From the NCBI RefSeq assembly GCF_900172275.1, contig NZ_FWFT01000001.1:248001-312000 (forward strand): a DNA stretch of 64,000 nucleotides, written 5' to 3'. This DNA comes from Pseudooctadecabacter jejudonensis (GTDB lineage: Bacteria > Pseudomonadota > Alphaproteobacteria > Rhodobacterales > Rhodobacteraceae). Both the position numbers and the translations under genes were made by a program. Below the pieces are notes generated by a model that saw nothing but the letters and a program-made list of their open reading frames with translations, searched no databases and had not been told where the DNA came from. This document shows, piece by piece, positions 42,878 to 52,339 of the stretch (positions within the stretch are counted from its first letter, which is position 1; every line of letters starts with the position of its first letter).

Positions 42878-44329
42878 ATGGTATCCCGCGTCATCCCTGT
42901 TGAGGATTTTGATCTCGTCATTTTTGGTGGCACAGGGGATCTGGCCCGCCGCAAAATCCTGCCCGGATTGTTCCGGCGGTATCTGTCCGGTCAAATGCCT
43001 GACACGTCGCGCATCATCGGGGCCGCGCGGTCTGATCTTGATGACGCAGGCTATCGCGACATGGTGCGCGAGGCGATTGCCGAATTCGGCGGTGAGGAAG
43101 CAAAAAACACACAAGAGCTTTCCGCGTTTATCGCGCAGTTGCATTACGTCACCGTGGACGCCAAGGGCGACGGCGGCTGGTCAGAATTGCATGAGATGAT
43201 CCGGTTTGAGGCGGTGAACGCCTTTTACTTTTCGGTCGCGCCGAGCCTGTTCGGGGATCTTGCCGAACGGCTGCACACTTACAAGATCGCTGATAAAGAC
43301 AGCCGTGTGGTGGTGGAAAAACCGTTCGGCCGTGATTTGGACACCGCGCGAGAGTTGAACGCTACATTGGCGCAACATTTCGACGAAAAACAGATTTACC
43401 GCATCGATCACTATCTGGGCAAAGAAACGGTTCAAAACCTCATGGCTGTGCGGTTTGGCAACATCCTGTTTGAGCCGCTTTGGAACAACCACTACGTCGA
43501 TCATATCGAAATTACGGTGGCAGAGACGGTGGGCGTCGGCGGGCGCGGGGCCTATTACGACAAATCCGGTGCGATGCGCGATATGGTGCAAAACCACCTG
43601 ATGCAGCTTCTGTGTCTGATCGCGATGGAGGCCCCGTCGGTCTTTGACGCGGACGCTGTGCGCGACGAAAAGCTAAAGGTGATCCGTGCGTTGCAACCGG
43701 TGGAACCCCACCACATCGTGCGCGGCCAATATGACCGCGCGGGCGACGAGCCCAGCTACCGTGAGGATGCGGGCAATGAGCGGTCGTTCACCGAAAGCTT
43801 TATCGCCATGCGCACCGAGATTGCCAATTGGCGGTGGGCGGGCGTGCCGTTCTATCTGCGCACGGGCAAAAAGCTTAAGGCGCGCGCGTCCGAGATTGTT
43901 GTGGTGTTCAAGGACCTTGGACATTCGATCTTCCCCGGGGATCAGGAACGCCACCGCAATATCCTGTCCATTCAGCTGCAACCCAATGAGGGCATGCAGC
44001 TGCGTGTGACGATCAAGGAACCGGGGCCGGGGGGCATGCGTCTGGTCGACGTGCCGCTGGACATGACCTTTGCTGAGGCCTTGGAAGGCGACAATGACAC
44101 GGTCGATGCCTATGAGCGGCTGATCATGGATGTCATCCGCGGCAACCAGACGCTGTTCATGCGCGGCGATGAGGTTGAGGCCGCGTGGGAGTGGACGGAT
44201 CCCATCATCCAAGGCTGGGAAGCGCGCGGTGATGTGCCAAAGCTTTATGATCAGGGATCCGCAGGACCAGATGATGCGTTGCTTTTGATGCACCGCGAAG
44301 GGCGCCGTTGGAGCCAGATTAAGGCCTGA
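42878..44329 (+). CDS. zwf: Glucose-6-phosphate 1-dehydrogenase
   Basis: NADP(+)-dependent oxidation of glucose 6-phosphate, the first step of the oxidative pentose phosphate and Entner-Doudoroff routes. 483 residues: [21 protein letters not shown] (nucleotide site, residues about 12-32) and the active site [19 protein letters not shown] near residue 175. C-terminal features are normal ([21 protein letters not shown]). First gene of zwf-pgl-pgi. Confidence 0.97.
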   Translation: MVSRVIPVEDFDLVIFGGTGDLARRKILPGLFRRYLSGQMPDTSRIIGAARSDLDDAGYRDMVREAIAEFGGEEAKNTQELSAFIAQLHYVTVDAKGDGGWSELHEMIRFEAVNAFYFSVAPSLFGDLAERLHTYKIADKDSRVVVEKPFGRDLDTARELNATLAQHFDEKQIYRIDHYLGKETVQNLMAVRFGNILFEPLWNNHYVDHIEITVAETVGVGGRGAYYDKSGAMRDMVQNHLMQLLCLIAMEAPSVFDADAVRDEKLKVIRALQPVEPHHIVRGQYDRAGDEPSYREDAGNERSFTESFIAMRTEIANWRWAGVPFYLRTGKKLKARASEIVVVFKDLGHSIFPGDQERHRNILSIQLQPNEGMQLRVTIKEPGPGGMRLVDVPLDMTFAEALEGDNDTVDAYERLIMDVIRGNQTLFMRGDEVEAAWEWTDPIIQGWEARGDVPKLYDQGSAGPDDALLLMHREGRRWSQIKA

Positions 44330-44373
44330 TACGGTCACAAGACCATTGGGCCAATACAGACAAAGGATCCCCC

Positions 44374-45039
44374 ATGAAGCTGATCGAATATCCAGACGCT
44401 GAGATGATGATGATTGATCTGGCCAATGTTTTGGCCGGTGAATTGGAGCAATGCTTGTTGAGCCACGATCGCGCGTCGTTTGCCGTGCCTGGAGGCACAA
44501 CGCCTGGGCCGATTTTCGATGTGCTGTGCGGGGCGAAACACATTGATTGGGCGCGCGTTGATGTGATGCTGACGGACGAACGCCGCGTGCCCGAGGATCA
44601 TGAACGGTCCAACACGCGACTGATCCGCGAACGTCTGCTGGTCGATGCGGCGGCCGCGGCCCATTATGTGAATTACATCCCTGAGGACGACGCAGGTCTT
44701 GCCACCAAGGCCGACGCGTTGCGCCCGCATCTTCCTGTGTCGGTCATGTTGCTTGGCATGGGGGCGGACATGCACACGGCGAGCATCTTCCCCAATTCGC
44801 CTGATTTGGATCACGCGTTGACCACGGATCAGCCGCTGGCCTTTGTGCAACCGCCCGATGGGTTGGAACCACGTGTGACGCTGTCGGCCAATGTTCTCAA
44901 GGGCGCGATGTCGCGGCATATCGTGATCAAGGGCGCGGACAAGCGTGCGGCGTTGGAAGCGGCGCAAAAAGTGTCCCCACAAGAGGCGCCGATCGCCGCT
45001 GTGTTGGCAGGATCTACCGTTCACTGGGCAGAGGGTTGA
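44374..45039 (+). CDS. pgl: 6-phosphogluconolactonase
   Basis: Hydrolyses 6-phosphogluconolactone. The 221-residue NagB/SugarP-isomerase-like fold has FAVPGGTTPGPIFDVLC, VMLTDERRVPEDHERSN, and MLLGMGADMHTASIFP, the DevB-type signature. AAAGGA precedes the ATG. It lies between zwf and pgi, 3 bp before pgi. Confidence 0.95.
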   Translation: MKLIEYPDAEMMMIDLANVLAGELEQCLLSHDRASFAVPGGTTPGPIFDVLCGAKHIDWARVDVMLTDERRVPEDHERSNTRLIRERLLVDAAAAAHYVNYIPEDDAGLATKADALRPHLPVSVMLLGMGADMHTASIFPNSPDLDHALTTDQPLAFVQPPDGLEPRVTLSANVLKGAMSRHIVIKGADKRAALEAAQKVSPQEAPIAAVLAGSTVHWAEG

Positions 45040-45042
45040 GCG

Positions 45043-46638
45043 ATGTGGAATAAACTTCGCGCGCATTATGAGACGGTCAAAACCCGTCGGTTTGAAACCA
45101 TGCTGGACGCCGCCCGCGCAGAGGATTTTGCCGCCACCGCAGGCGACATGCGGTTCGATTATTCAAAGACAAACATCGACGCCGACGGGCGGGCTGTGCT
45201 GATTGATCTGCTGGACCAAACGGACGTGGCCGCAAAACGCGATGCCATGTTTACGGGGGCCAAGATCAACGAGACCGAAGGCCGCGCCGTGCTTCATACT
45301 GCGCTGCGCAATCTCGATGGTGGACCGGTGCATGTGGACGGGCAAGACGTCATGCCGGAGGTGCTGGAGACGTTGGCCCGGATGGAAGGCTTTGCCGCCG
45401 ACGTGCGCTCTGGCGCGTTTGCTGGGCAGGGCGGGGCGATTACGGATGTGGTGAACATCGGCATCGGTGGGTCCGATCTTGGCCCTGCCATGGGGGCGCT
45501 GGCCTTGCGGCCCTATCACGACGGGCCGCGCTGCCATTTCGTGTCCAACGTGGATCCTGCGGACATTGCGGATGTGCTGCGGTCATGTGATCCGGCGACA
45601 ACGCTGGTGATTGTGGCGTCCAAGACCTTCACCACGATTGAAACGATGACAAACGCGAAGACCGCGAAGGCGTGGATGAGCGAGACCGTCGCTGATCCCG
45701 CGGCGCAGTTCGCGGCGCTGAGCACCGCTGCCGACAAGACTTCTGATTTCGGGATCCCTGCATCGCGGGTTTTCGGGTTCGAAGACTGGGTCGGCGGGCG
45801 CTATTCCATGTGGGGGCCTATCGGGCTGTCGCTGATGATCGCCATCGGGTCGGAGGCCTTTCGTGCCTTTTTACGCGGCGGGCAAGCCATGGACACCCAT
45901 TTCCGCAATGCGCCTTGGGCGGACAACATGCCCGCAATGCTGGCACTGGTGGGGATCTGGCACAACCAGATTTGCGGCCATGCAACCCGCGCGGTGCTGC
46001 CCTATGACAACAACCTCAGCCGGTTGCCCGCCTATCTGCAACAGCTAGAGATGGAGAGTAACGGCAAGGGCGTGACGATGGACGGCGAAGACCTGTCCGT
46101 GAACTCCGGCCCTGTGGTCTGGGGGGAGCCGGGCACGAATGGCCAACACGCCTTTTACCAGCTGATCCACCAAGGCACGCGGGTGATCCCGTGCGAGTTT
46201 CTGGTCGCCGCACGGGGCCACGAGGACGATCTGCACCATCAGCATCAATTGCTGGTCGCCAATTGTCTGGCCCAGTCCGAGGCGCTGATGAAAGGTCGCG
46301 ATCTGGAGGAGGCGCGCGCCAAGGTCGCGGATAAGTTCGAAGGGGCGGAGCTGGACCGCCAGGCCAAGCACCGCGTTTTTCCGGGCAACCGGCCGTCCAC
46401 CACGCTGGCCTATCCGCAACTGGACCCGTTCACCCTGGGCCAGATCATCGCCCTTTATGAACATCGCGTGTTTGTCGAAGGTGTGATCCTGGGCGTCAAT
46501 TCATACGACCAATGGGGCGTTGAGTTGGGCAAAGAGCTGGCCACGGCCCTGCAGCCCATCGTTGAGGGGGCGGATGCGTCGGACAAGGATGGATCGACTG
46601 CGGGCCTGGTGTCGTTCCTGCGCAAAAACGGGCTGTAG
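45043..46638 (+). CDS. pgi: Glucose-6-phosphate isomerase
   Basis: Interconverts glucose 6-phosphate and fructose 6-phosphate. 531 residues: [66 protein letters not shown], and the catalytic [23 protein letters not shown]. In Entner-Doudoroff bacteria it feeds fructose 6-phosphate back to Zwf. It is convergent with the thioesterase gene, with a 3-bp gap. Confidence 0.97.
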   Translation: MWNKLRAHYETVKTRRFETMLDAARAEDFAATAGDMRFDYSKTNIDADGRAVLIDLLDQTDVAAKRDAMFTGAKINETEGRAVLHTALRNLDGGPVHVDGQDVMPEVLETLARMEGFAADVRSGAFAGQGGAITDVVNIGIGGSDLGPAMGALALRPYHDGPRCHFVSNVDPADIADVLRSCDPATTLVIVASKTFTTIETMTNAKTAKAWMSETVADPAAQFAALSTAADKTSDFGIPASRVFGFEDWVGGRYSMWGPIGLSLMIAIGSEAFRAFLRGGQAMDTHFRNAPWADNMPAMLALVGIWHNQICGHATRAVLPYDNNLSRLPAYLQQLEMESNGKGVTMDGEDLSVNSGPVVWGEPGTNGQHAFYQLIHQGTRVIPCEFLVAARGHEDDLHHQHQLLVANCLAQSEALMKGRDLEEARAKVADKFEGAELDRQAKHRVFPGNRPSTTLAYPQLDPFTLGQIIALYEHRVFVEGVILGVNSYDQWGVELGKELATALQPIVEGADASDKDGSTAGLVSFLRKNGL

Positions 46639-46641
46639 CGG

Positions 46642-47121
46642 CTAAAGCTGTTCGGCCCCGTCGCGGTCAATGAACAGCTGGCGCAGCCCATCCGTCAGCG
46701 GGCGTTTGCTGTTGTCCTGGTTCAGCACCACGCAGACACAATGTCCTGTCGTGGTGATCTGACCATCCACAAACGTGGCATATTCTTGTGTGAAACTGGT
46801 GGTGCGCATCTGTGTGGTGCGGGCGACATTGATGTAGGTTGACGCCCGTTTGACCTCAGCCCGGAAATCAAGGCCCACGGTTTTGACGACGAATTTCGGA
46901 TCCGGCCCTGCCAGATCGTAAATGTCGTAGTCTTCCAAATACTGGACACGTAGGGTTTCATACCACCGCAGATAAACGACGTTGTTGACGTGGTTGAGAA
47001 CGTCGAGTTCCCCGAACCGCACCCTGTCCGCGATCCCGTAGGACCACGGCGCGGGGACGCCGGCCGCGCGCAGGGCGGGGCCAGTCAGGGGGGTCAGATA
47101 GGGTGTCACGCTGGGTTTCAC
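46642..47121 (-). CDS. Hotdog-fold acyl-CoA thioesterase
   Basis: A 159-residue 4-hydroxybenzoyl-CoA-thioesterase-like protein: RVRFGELDVLNHVNNVVYLRWYETLR (catalytic Asp/Glu region, HVNN signature), VKTVGLDFRAEVKRAS. The substrate is an acyl-CoA of unknown type. The GTG start at 47121 overlaps the ridA stop (GTGA); a longer frame to 47226 runs antisense to ridA in another frame and is rejected. Confidence 0.87.
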   Translation of the reverse strand: MKPSVTPYLTPLTGPALRAAGVPAPWSYGIADRVRFGELDVLNHVNNVVYLRWYETLRVQYLEDYDIYDLAGPDPKFVVKTVGLDFRAEVKRASTYINVARTTQMRTTSFTQEYATFVDGQITTTGHCVCVVLNQDNSKRPLTDGLRQLFIDRDGAEQL

Positions 47122-47468
47122 ACTGCGGCCGTGACGATGATTTCGACCTTGAAGCCGGGCGTGGCCAGTTTCGCCTCTCCGGTCCAGCGAGCAGGGGCGC
47201 AGCCCTCGGGGACCCATGCGTCCCACACCGCGTTCATGTCGGCGAACTGTGTTGCGATGTCGGCCACCCAGATTTGCGCTGTTAGCAGTTTGGTTTTGTC
47301 GGTGCCGGCCTTGGCCAGAACCTCATCCACTGCGGCAAGGACGGCTTGGGTTTGTTCTGTCACGGTGCCGCCCTCGGCCCCGACCTGTCCCGCAAGATAG
47401 GCGATGCCGTTGTGAACAACCGCTTGTGACATACGGGCGGAGGTGTCGATGCGGGTGATGTCGGACAT
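47118..47468 (-). CDS. RidA family (enamine/imine deaminase) protein
   Basis: A 116-residue YjgF/YER057c/UK114-like protein: VVHNGIAYLAGQVGAEGGTVTEQTQAVLAAVDEVL, then WVADIATQFADMNAVWDAWVPEGCAPARWTGEA. The arginine of APAR matches the RidA catalytic arginine position, so it may hydrolyse reactive enamines. AAAGGAAA precedes the ATG at 47468. Coupled to the thioesterase gene. Confidence 0.9.
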   Translation of the reverse strand: MSDITRIDTSARMSQAVVHNGIAYLAGQVGAEGGTVTEQTQAVLAAVDEVLAKAGTDKTKLLTAQIWVADIATQFADMNAVWDAWVPEGCAPARWTGEAKLATPGFKVEIIVTAAV

Positions 47469-48136
47469 GGAATTTCCTTTGATAGACAGTGTTTTTGGTC
47501 CACAAATGAAACGCGCAAAACGTCCGAGTTTCAACCGCAGATCGGTATAAAGTTTGATCTAGACCCAAATCAGGCAAAGGCTGTGCGTCATATATTTTTG
47601 GGGCGGCGGCAGCAATCAGTCGGGCGGGGGTGTCCAGTTTGTGGTCGATGCAAACGACGTGGTCCAGCGCGTGAAAAGTTTTACAGTCGTCGGCCGTGAA
47701 TGGGTTGAGGACACACAAGGTCCAACCGCCACGATCATTCAGCCCGCCTCGCAGGCCCCTGCCGCTGAAGCCCCATCAAATGGCGGCGGCGGACTGGGCA
47801 TTGAACTGGAATGCCCGATCTTTTGCATCTCGCCGCGCGGGATCAATCGGGTGCGGCAATTTCCAATTCCGACACCACGGCTGAGACCGTGGTGTTCAGG
47901 TCGTCCGGGTCGATATCGGTCCAATACCTGATCCCGATTTTTTCAGGGCCGGGGACAAAGCAGGGTCGGTTGATCCCGAAACCAGACATCATCCGTGCGC
48001 ACGTTAAGGTATTCGTCGTCGATCGGTCGAGACCGCTTCGCCGGAAGGGTCGCATAAAGGATATTGAGGGATTTTCCGGGCCGCCTGTGACGGCGATATG
48101 CCTCTGCTGACACAGCAATCAAAAGCGCCGGTTGGC
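47469..48136. other. Decayed or non-coding stretch
   Basis: About 670 bp with no convincing gene. Short frames on both strands have weak coding character. A minus-strand fragment near 47850-47970 (EKIGIRYWTDIDPDDLNTTV) reads like former coding sequence but has no intact start or family match. It probably belongs with the decayed region to its right. Confidence 0.5.
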
Positions 48137-48718
48137 TTAGGCCCAGTCGTTGCAGATCTCTTTGATGCGGCTGCGGGCGATAAAGAAGCGGTGGTAGGCG
48201 AAAGTACGAACGTCATGTTTTTCAGTCCAGGCCATCCCCAGATGCAAGCACCACATCAACGGCACCACCACAGAGGATCCGATGCGGATGCCAAGGGATG
48301 GGCCCGCATCATCCACGGGCCGTTGGCTGCGCGTGGTCAAGCGGCCTCGCAGGATATTGGCGACGTCGCCGCCTTCCATTGTGCCGTGGGTGGTGTGAAA
48401 GATCAGCCGTGAAAACCCGGCCCCGTCGTCTGGTTCAATGGTCCGACAGGTTGCACGAAACGCCGCCTTGCCGGTGTCTGAAAATGGTGTGGACAGCATC
48501 TTATCCATGGCGGTGTCGGCGGCGCCTTGCGTCGCGAACGTTTCAAACCTGCAGTCGGCCAGACGGTTCGCAGCACTTTGACTGGGCCGATAACAGCCGG
48601 CCACGGTGCCTTCTTCCCACAGCAATTGGGGTGCATTTTCCAGAATGATCAAAACCGTCTGTTCGAAGGCCTCTTGCAACATGACATGATCAAGCGTGGT
48701 GATTGCGGTGCTTGGCAT
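48137..48718 (-). CDS. Orphan open frame, possible remnant gene
   Basis: A 193-residue minus-strand frame from an ATG at 48718. The last 60 or so codons (RPVDDAGPSLGIRIGSSVVV ... IKEICNDWA) have third positions strongly biased to G/C, typical of real genes here; the earlier part is less biased. A hydrophobic segment SSVVVPLMWCLHLGMAW is present near the C-terminus. No family recognised. It abuts, antisense, an MMPL transporter remnant. It may be intact, truncated by the same rearrangement, or no longer used. Confidence 0.35.
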   Translation of the reverse strand: MPSTAITTLDHVMLQEAFEQTVLIILENAPQLLWEEGTVAGCYRPSQSAANRLADCRFETFATQGAADTAMDKMLSTPFSDTGKAAFRATCRTIEPDDGAGFSRLIFHTTHGTMEGGDVANILRGRLTTRSQRPVDDAGPSLGIRIGSSVVVPLMWCLHLGMAWTEKHDVRTFAYHRFFIARSRIKEICNDWA

Positions 48719-49371
48719 TCCGATTGATCCCCTCTTGATGCTGATCCCGACCCATCTGTTGGTCTTGGGAGTGGCGGACGCGATGCATTTCACCTTCGCC
48801 ACAGGGGCAGTCCCTGAACCGACGCGGACGACCGAAACGATCCTGGCTGGCTTTCGCGCGACGTTGCCCGCCGCTGTCGTGTCCTCTGTGACGACGATTT
48901 TTGCCTTCTTGGCCATGGTCGTGGCGGGGGGCAGGCTTTGCAGAACCTTGCTGTTTTCGGGACGATCGGCCTGTTGGTGCAGTTGGGCGCGATGTCTGTC
49001 GGGGTGCCGGTTCTGTTCTGTGTGTGTCGGCCCTCATTTTGATGGCGGCGGTGTTTGCGCCCCACGCAAAGACAGGACATGATCCGGCTGAACAGTTCCC
49101 TGCATCGTCTGGGATCAAAGCGGAAATTGAGGAAATGGATGCCGATCCTCAAGGCGCCGACCGAGTGTTTGTCGTTTTTGACGCCGCCGATCCTGTTCAC
49201 CACCCTCATCGTGGCCAGTGGCTGTGCCACTTTGATGGTGTCGGACATCCCTGCCTTGTCGCAGGCAGGGGTGGTTTTGGCCGTCGCGGCGGTGACTGCT
49301 TTGGTCTGTGATCTGTTTCTCTTGCCCAGCTTTCTGGTGCGTCAGGGCATCAGCGGCGCACGTAGATGACC
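48696..49371 (+). pseudogene. Remnant of an MMPL/RND-family transporter
   Basis: Plus-strand pieces in different frames add up to parts of an MMPL-type membrane transporter. Piece 1, 48696-48938, has IPIDPLLMLIPTHLLVLGVA, DAMHFTFATG and FRATLPAAVVSSVTTIFAFL, the membrane-domain signature after a periplasmic domain. After a frame change at about 48940 comes LQNLAVFGTIGLLVQLGAMS. A further frame change gives VSALILMAAVFAPHAKT. The last frame, about 49085-49369, ends with IVASGCATLMVSDIPALSQA and ALVCDLFLLPSFLV, the C-terminal membrane helices. Most of the N-terminal and central parts are missing, so the gene is truncated and frameshifted. Original substrate unknown. Confidence 0.75.
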
Positions 49372-49865
49372 TGCAACGTGTCGCGACCGCTGTCGGCTGT
49401 GCGTTGAACAGCAAAGGCAAAACGGTCTGCGGAAACCTCGTCAAACTGCACCACGACCCGGCCTTGACGTGTGCCACCGCTCAGCAAGATGAAGTCGTTT
49501 TGCCATTGGCCTGACAGGGTTTCTGTCTGTGCTTGGGGGGCTGACGGATCAATCTCTTGGGTGACAGCGCGCCCGTCAGGGGTGAGCGTGAGGAGAAATG
49601 CGAAACGTTCCGTGCCCAATGCATTGCCGCAGCGGTGTTCAAAGAGGTGTTCCGTGCTTGACAGCTGTTCGACAGACAATGGGCAGCGGATCCGAACGGG
49701 ATCGCCCATTTGCCACGCGGTGCCTTGCCCGCGCCAATCGCCTTGAAACGCGAAATCCGCCGGTTGGGCGGAAAGGGGGGACACCCCCATCATAAACAGG
49801 CAGAGGGCGAATGGGATGACACGGTTTCGCACCACGCGCTGTCCTTTGCGGTTGGGTCGGGGCAT
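49350..49865 (-). CDS. Secreted hypothetical protein
   Basis: A 171-residue protein with a basic N-terminus and signal peptide (RVIPFALCLFMMGVSPLSA, cleavage near AQ-PA), then a beta-rich domain with two cysteines (RIRCPLS and HRCGNALG) that may form a disulfide in the periplasm. The terminal part FAVQRTADSGRDTLQVIYVRR is ordinary. No family recognised. The start at 49865 (MPRPNRKGQ) is preferred because longer readings run into tRNA-Gly. Its 3' end overlaps the transporter remnant by about 20 bp. Confidence 0.65.
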   Translation of the reverse strand: MPRPNRKGQRVVRNRVIPFALCLFMMGVSPLSAQPADFAFQGDWRGQGTAWQMGDPVRIRCPLSVEQLSSTEHLFEHRCGNALGTERFAFLLTLTPDGRAVTQEIDPSAPQAQTETLSGQWQNDFILLSGGTRQGRVVVQFDEVSADRFAFAVQRTADSGRDTLQVIYVRR

Positions 49866-49941
49866 CTGACGTCTTTCATAGGTGCAGCCAAACCCGAACG
49901 CCTCAAGCGCAACGATAGATCTGTCGAAGGATCGAAAAGGT

Positions 49942-50015
49942 TGGAGCGGGTAACGGGAATCGAACCCGTAACTGAAGCTTGGGAAGCTTTCGTGATACCT
50001 TTTCACCATACCCGC
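49942..50015 (-). tRNA. tRNA-Gly(UCC)
   Basis: 74 nt with encoded CCA (49944-49942). The acceptor stem is GCGGGTA/TACCCGC, the D-arm GTGA...TCAC, the anticodon loop TTCCCAA (anticodon TCC), and the T-arm ACGGG-TTCGATT-CCCGT. One A-C mismatch appears at the top of the anticodon stem. The 3' end faces the decayed region. Confidence 0.94.
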
Positions 50016-50114
50016 CGCCGTGCGATCTAGGTAGGCGGGGCGACTGGTAAGGTCAATGTGAAAGTTCGAAAAAGCCGGTCAGATCGGCGTATGGACCGCA
50101 AGACACGACCGCGC

Positions 50115-50148
50115 AAAAAAAAGGCCGCCCAGCGGGTGCTGGACGACC
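50115..50148 (-). terminator. Rho-independent terminator of the fasciclin gene
   Basis: On the minus strand an 11-bp stem GGTCGTCCAGC-ACCC-GCTGGGCGGCC (two G-U type pairs) is followed by eight T, 25 bp after the stop. Confidence 0.92.
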
Positions 50149-50172
50149 TTTCTTGAATGCAAACACCAGTGT

Positions 50173-50775
50173 TTAGCTGGAGGGCAGGATGACCTGATCG
50201 ATCACATGGATCACGCCATTGGACGTCATGATGTCACCGTTGATGACCTCAATATTCTCGTCCACGCCGATATCATTGTTGATGTAGAACGAACCGCCCA
50301 CACGTTCGACCAGAATATCGGTCAGTGCCAGTGTGTCGAAGCTGAGCATGTTTTCGTCTTTCATCAACTCAAAGTCTTCCGCGAGCACTTCGTCCTGCAG
50401 CAGGGCCACTTCCATGTCACCGCGGGTGTATTCACCGGGGATCACGTGGGCGCTGAGGATATTGATCAGTTGGTCCTGATTCTCGGGCAACAGCAGATTT
50501 TCCACCGTGCCTTCGGGCAGGGCTGCAAATGCTGCATCGGTTGGCGCGAAGATGGTGAAGGGGCCTTCACCCATCAGATCGTCTGCCAGACCGGCGGCCT
50601 CAACGGCGGCCACGAGGGTTGAGAAGTTCTGCACCTTGGCAGCGTTCTCAACGATCGTTGCATTTTCGTCCAGAAGTTCACCGTTCAGGATGCCGTCTTC
50701 TTCGGCATTCGCTGCGGCTGCGGCCAGACCGAGTACGGAGGCGCTCAGGAGGGCTGCTTTGATTGTCGTTTTCAT
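50173..50775 (-). CDS. Fasciclin (FAS1) domain protein, exported
   Basis: A 200-residue protein: signal peptide MKTTIKAALLSASVLGLAAA (cleavage after ANA), then one FAS1 domain with FSTLVAAVEAAGLADDLMGEGPFTIFAPTDAAFAALP (H1 box) and the C-terminal SNGVIHVIDQVILP (H2 box). The YH motif is represented by HVIPGEY. FAS1 domains mediate adhesion or surface association. It has its own RBS (GAAAGGA) and a strong terminator, so it is monocistronic. Confidence 0.93.
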   Translation of the reverse strand: MKTTIKAALLSASVLGLAAAAANAEEDGILNGELLDENATIVENAAKVQNFSTLVAAVEAAGLADDLMGEGPFTIFAPTDAAFAALPEGTVENLLLPENQDQLINILSAHVIPGEYTRGDMEVALLQDEVLAEDFELMKDENMLSFDTLALTDILVERVGGSFYINNDIGVDENIEVINGDIMTSNGVIHVIDQVILPSS

Positions 50776-50918
50776 AACATAGTCCTTTCAGTGCGGCTCA
50801 TGTGCCACTTGGGTAAACAACACGACCCCCCCGTCTGATGTTCCGATTTTTTCCAAATTTTTTGCCCAATGTCCGGTGCGCCCTTGCTGGACGGGGCCGC
50901 GCGCAATTGCGGCAAAAG

Positions 50919-50934
50919 GTCAGGGAACCCTGAC
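50919..50934. promoter_or_regulatory. 16-bp perfect palindrome upstream of membrane protein gene
   Basis: GTCAGGGAACCCTGAC lies in the 251-bp divergent region between the fasciclin gene and the membrane protein, 93 bp upstream of the latter. It is a candidate operator for one or both; regulator unknown. Confidence 0.45.
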
Positions 50935-51026
50935 TGTCACGGTTGACCTAGGGGACGTATTTAGGGGGAAGGGGCGCGATATTTTCCCCGTTCTTTATAC
51001 CATCACGCATTTCGGGCAGTGATCCA

Positions 51027-51794
51027 ATGATTGACGCTTTTCTAAACGGCCTTTGGGCCGACAGGTTTCTTGTGGCCGGTGTTCTGGCAGGGCTTTTGGG
51101 GCTCATGGCCTTTGCGCCCTATATTCGTGACATTTTGAGTGGTCAGACCCAGCCCGACCGCGCCTGTTGGTTGATCTGGGCCGTCTTGGCCAGCATTTCG
51201 GGCGCCAGCAATCTTTATGAAGGGGCTAGCACGTCCATGGTGTTCGTGGGGGTACAGGTCTTGGGGACTTTGGCGGTCTTTGGTTTGTCCGTGCGGTACG
51301 GCAGCGGCCATTTGTTGGGCCGGTCGAACATTGCGATCCTCACTGTTGCAGGGATCGGGTTGATTGTTTGGGCGGTGATGGAAACGGCTGCCGTGGCCTT
51401 GGCGATTTCCATCGCGGTGTCCGCCTTGGGTGGGGCTGCGACCGCGTATAAGGCGTATCACGCCCCGCACAGCGAAACGGTATCGGCGTGGATGATCCTG
51501 CTGGTCAGTTCTGTTCTTGGGGTGGCGTCCGTTGGGACCATGGATCTATTGTTGCTGGCCTATCCTGTATATCTGGCACTTCTTTATGCGGGTATTCTGA
51601 TGGCGCAGATGTGCGGGCAGGCGGCCCAGAATGTGGCACAGGCAGAGGCTGCGCATGCGGACCGTCGCTTGACCGTTCCACCCGTCACCCGCGCGGGCCA
51701 ACCACGCCTGGGCCGACGCCATGCCCCTACGTCCGAAGCCCACGGGGCACATATGAACCCTGATGGTGTGGCAGGGACATCTGTGGCGGCCTAA
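51027..51794 (+). CDS. Multi-pass membrane protein, PQ-loop-like
   Basis: A 255-residue protein with about seven membrane segments in the first 195 residues. The pattern LSGQTQPDRACWLIWAVLAS, repeated more loosely after residue 125 (AYHAPHSETVSAWMILLVSS), resembles the duplicated PQ-loop/SWEET-like repeat. A polar C-terminal tail of about 55 residues, rich in H, R and A, is probably cytoplasmic. Transport substrate unknown; the family call is tentative. Confidence 0.7.
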   Translation: MIDAFLNGLWADRFLVAGVLAGLLGLMAFAPYIRDILSGQTQPDRACWLIWAVLASISGASNLYEGASTSMVFVGVQVLGTLAVFGLSVRYGSGHLLGRSNIAILTVAGIGLIVWAVMETAAVALAISIAVSALGGAATAYKAYHAPHSETVSAWMILLVSSVLGVASVGTMDLLLLAYPVYLALLYAGILMAQMCGQAAQNVAQAEAAHADRRLTVPPVTRAGQPRLGRRHAPTSEAHGAHMNPDGVAGTSVAA

Positions 51795-51816
51795 AGCGGC
51801 GATGCGCCAAGGGCCA

Positions 51817-52317
51817 TCATTGACGTTTCAGAATGACATCGATGGCTTGGATGCTGCCCGTTGTGGTCAGAACGCTTGCCGCACTGAGCGTGACGGGGCC
51901 GTTAGAGTAAAACACATCGCGTCCGTCTTGGCGGCCCGTTTGGGTGAACCCTGCTGCCGCCAGTGTGTCGCGCAACGCAGCCGTTGTTGACCGGGGCGAG
52001 ACGCTGCCCAACCATGTCATCCGGCAAAGCCCTCGGTTTTCCTGCACCACCACGAACAGATCAGGGGCGCGAAAGGACACGCCAGACAGCGCGCCACTTG
52101 GGCCGGTAAAACCAGCTTGCTGCAACCTTGCGACATCCAACGGCGCGCCGCTGGCATAGCCCACGCAGGCCCGGATCGCGGGGCGCGCTTGGGTCTGCAA
52201 GATGTCCGCCCGCGCGGCCATTGCATCCGCCTGAAGCGCAGAGCGTTCGGCCGGGGTTGGGGCGTCGCAGGCCGCGAGAAGCGCGAAGGCGACCGCACAA
52301 ATATGGATCCGTTTCAT
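51817..52317 (-). CDS. Putative lipoprotein
   Basis: A 166-residue protein with a lipoprotein signal peptide (MKRIHICAVAFALLAACDAP, lipobox LAAC, Cys18). A mature part follows with two further cysteines (IRACVGYASGAP, NRGLCRMTW) that may pair. No family recognised. The ATG at 52317 is chosen because it begins the signal peptide. It is 22 bp downstream of the ASKHA-domain gene and probably co-transcribed. Confidence 0.75.
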   Translation of the reverse strand: MKRIHICAVAFALLAACDAPTPAERSALQADAMAARADILQTQARPAIRACVGYASGAPLDVARLQQAGFTGPSGALSGVSFRAPDLFVVVQENRGLCRMTWLGSVSPRSTTAALRDTLAAAGFTQTGRQDGRDVFYSNGPVTLSAASVLTTTGSIQAIDVILKRQ

Positions 52318-52339
52318 TGGGTTCGTCTCTCTGGGTTCG

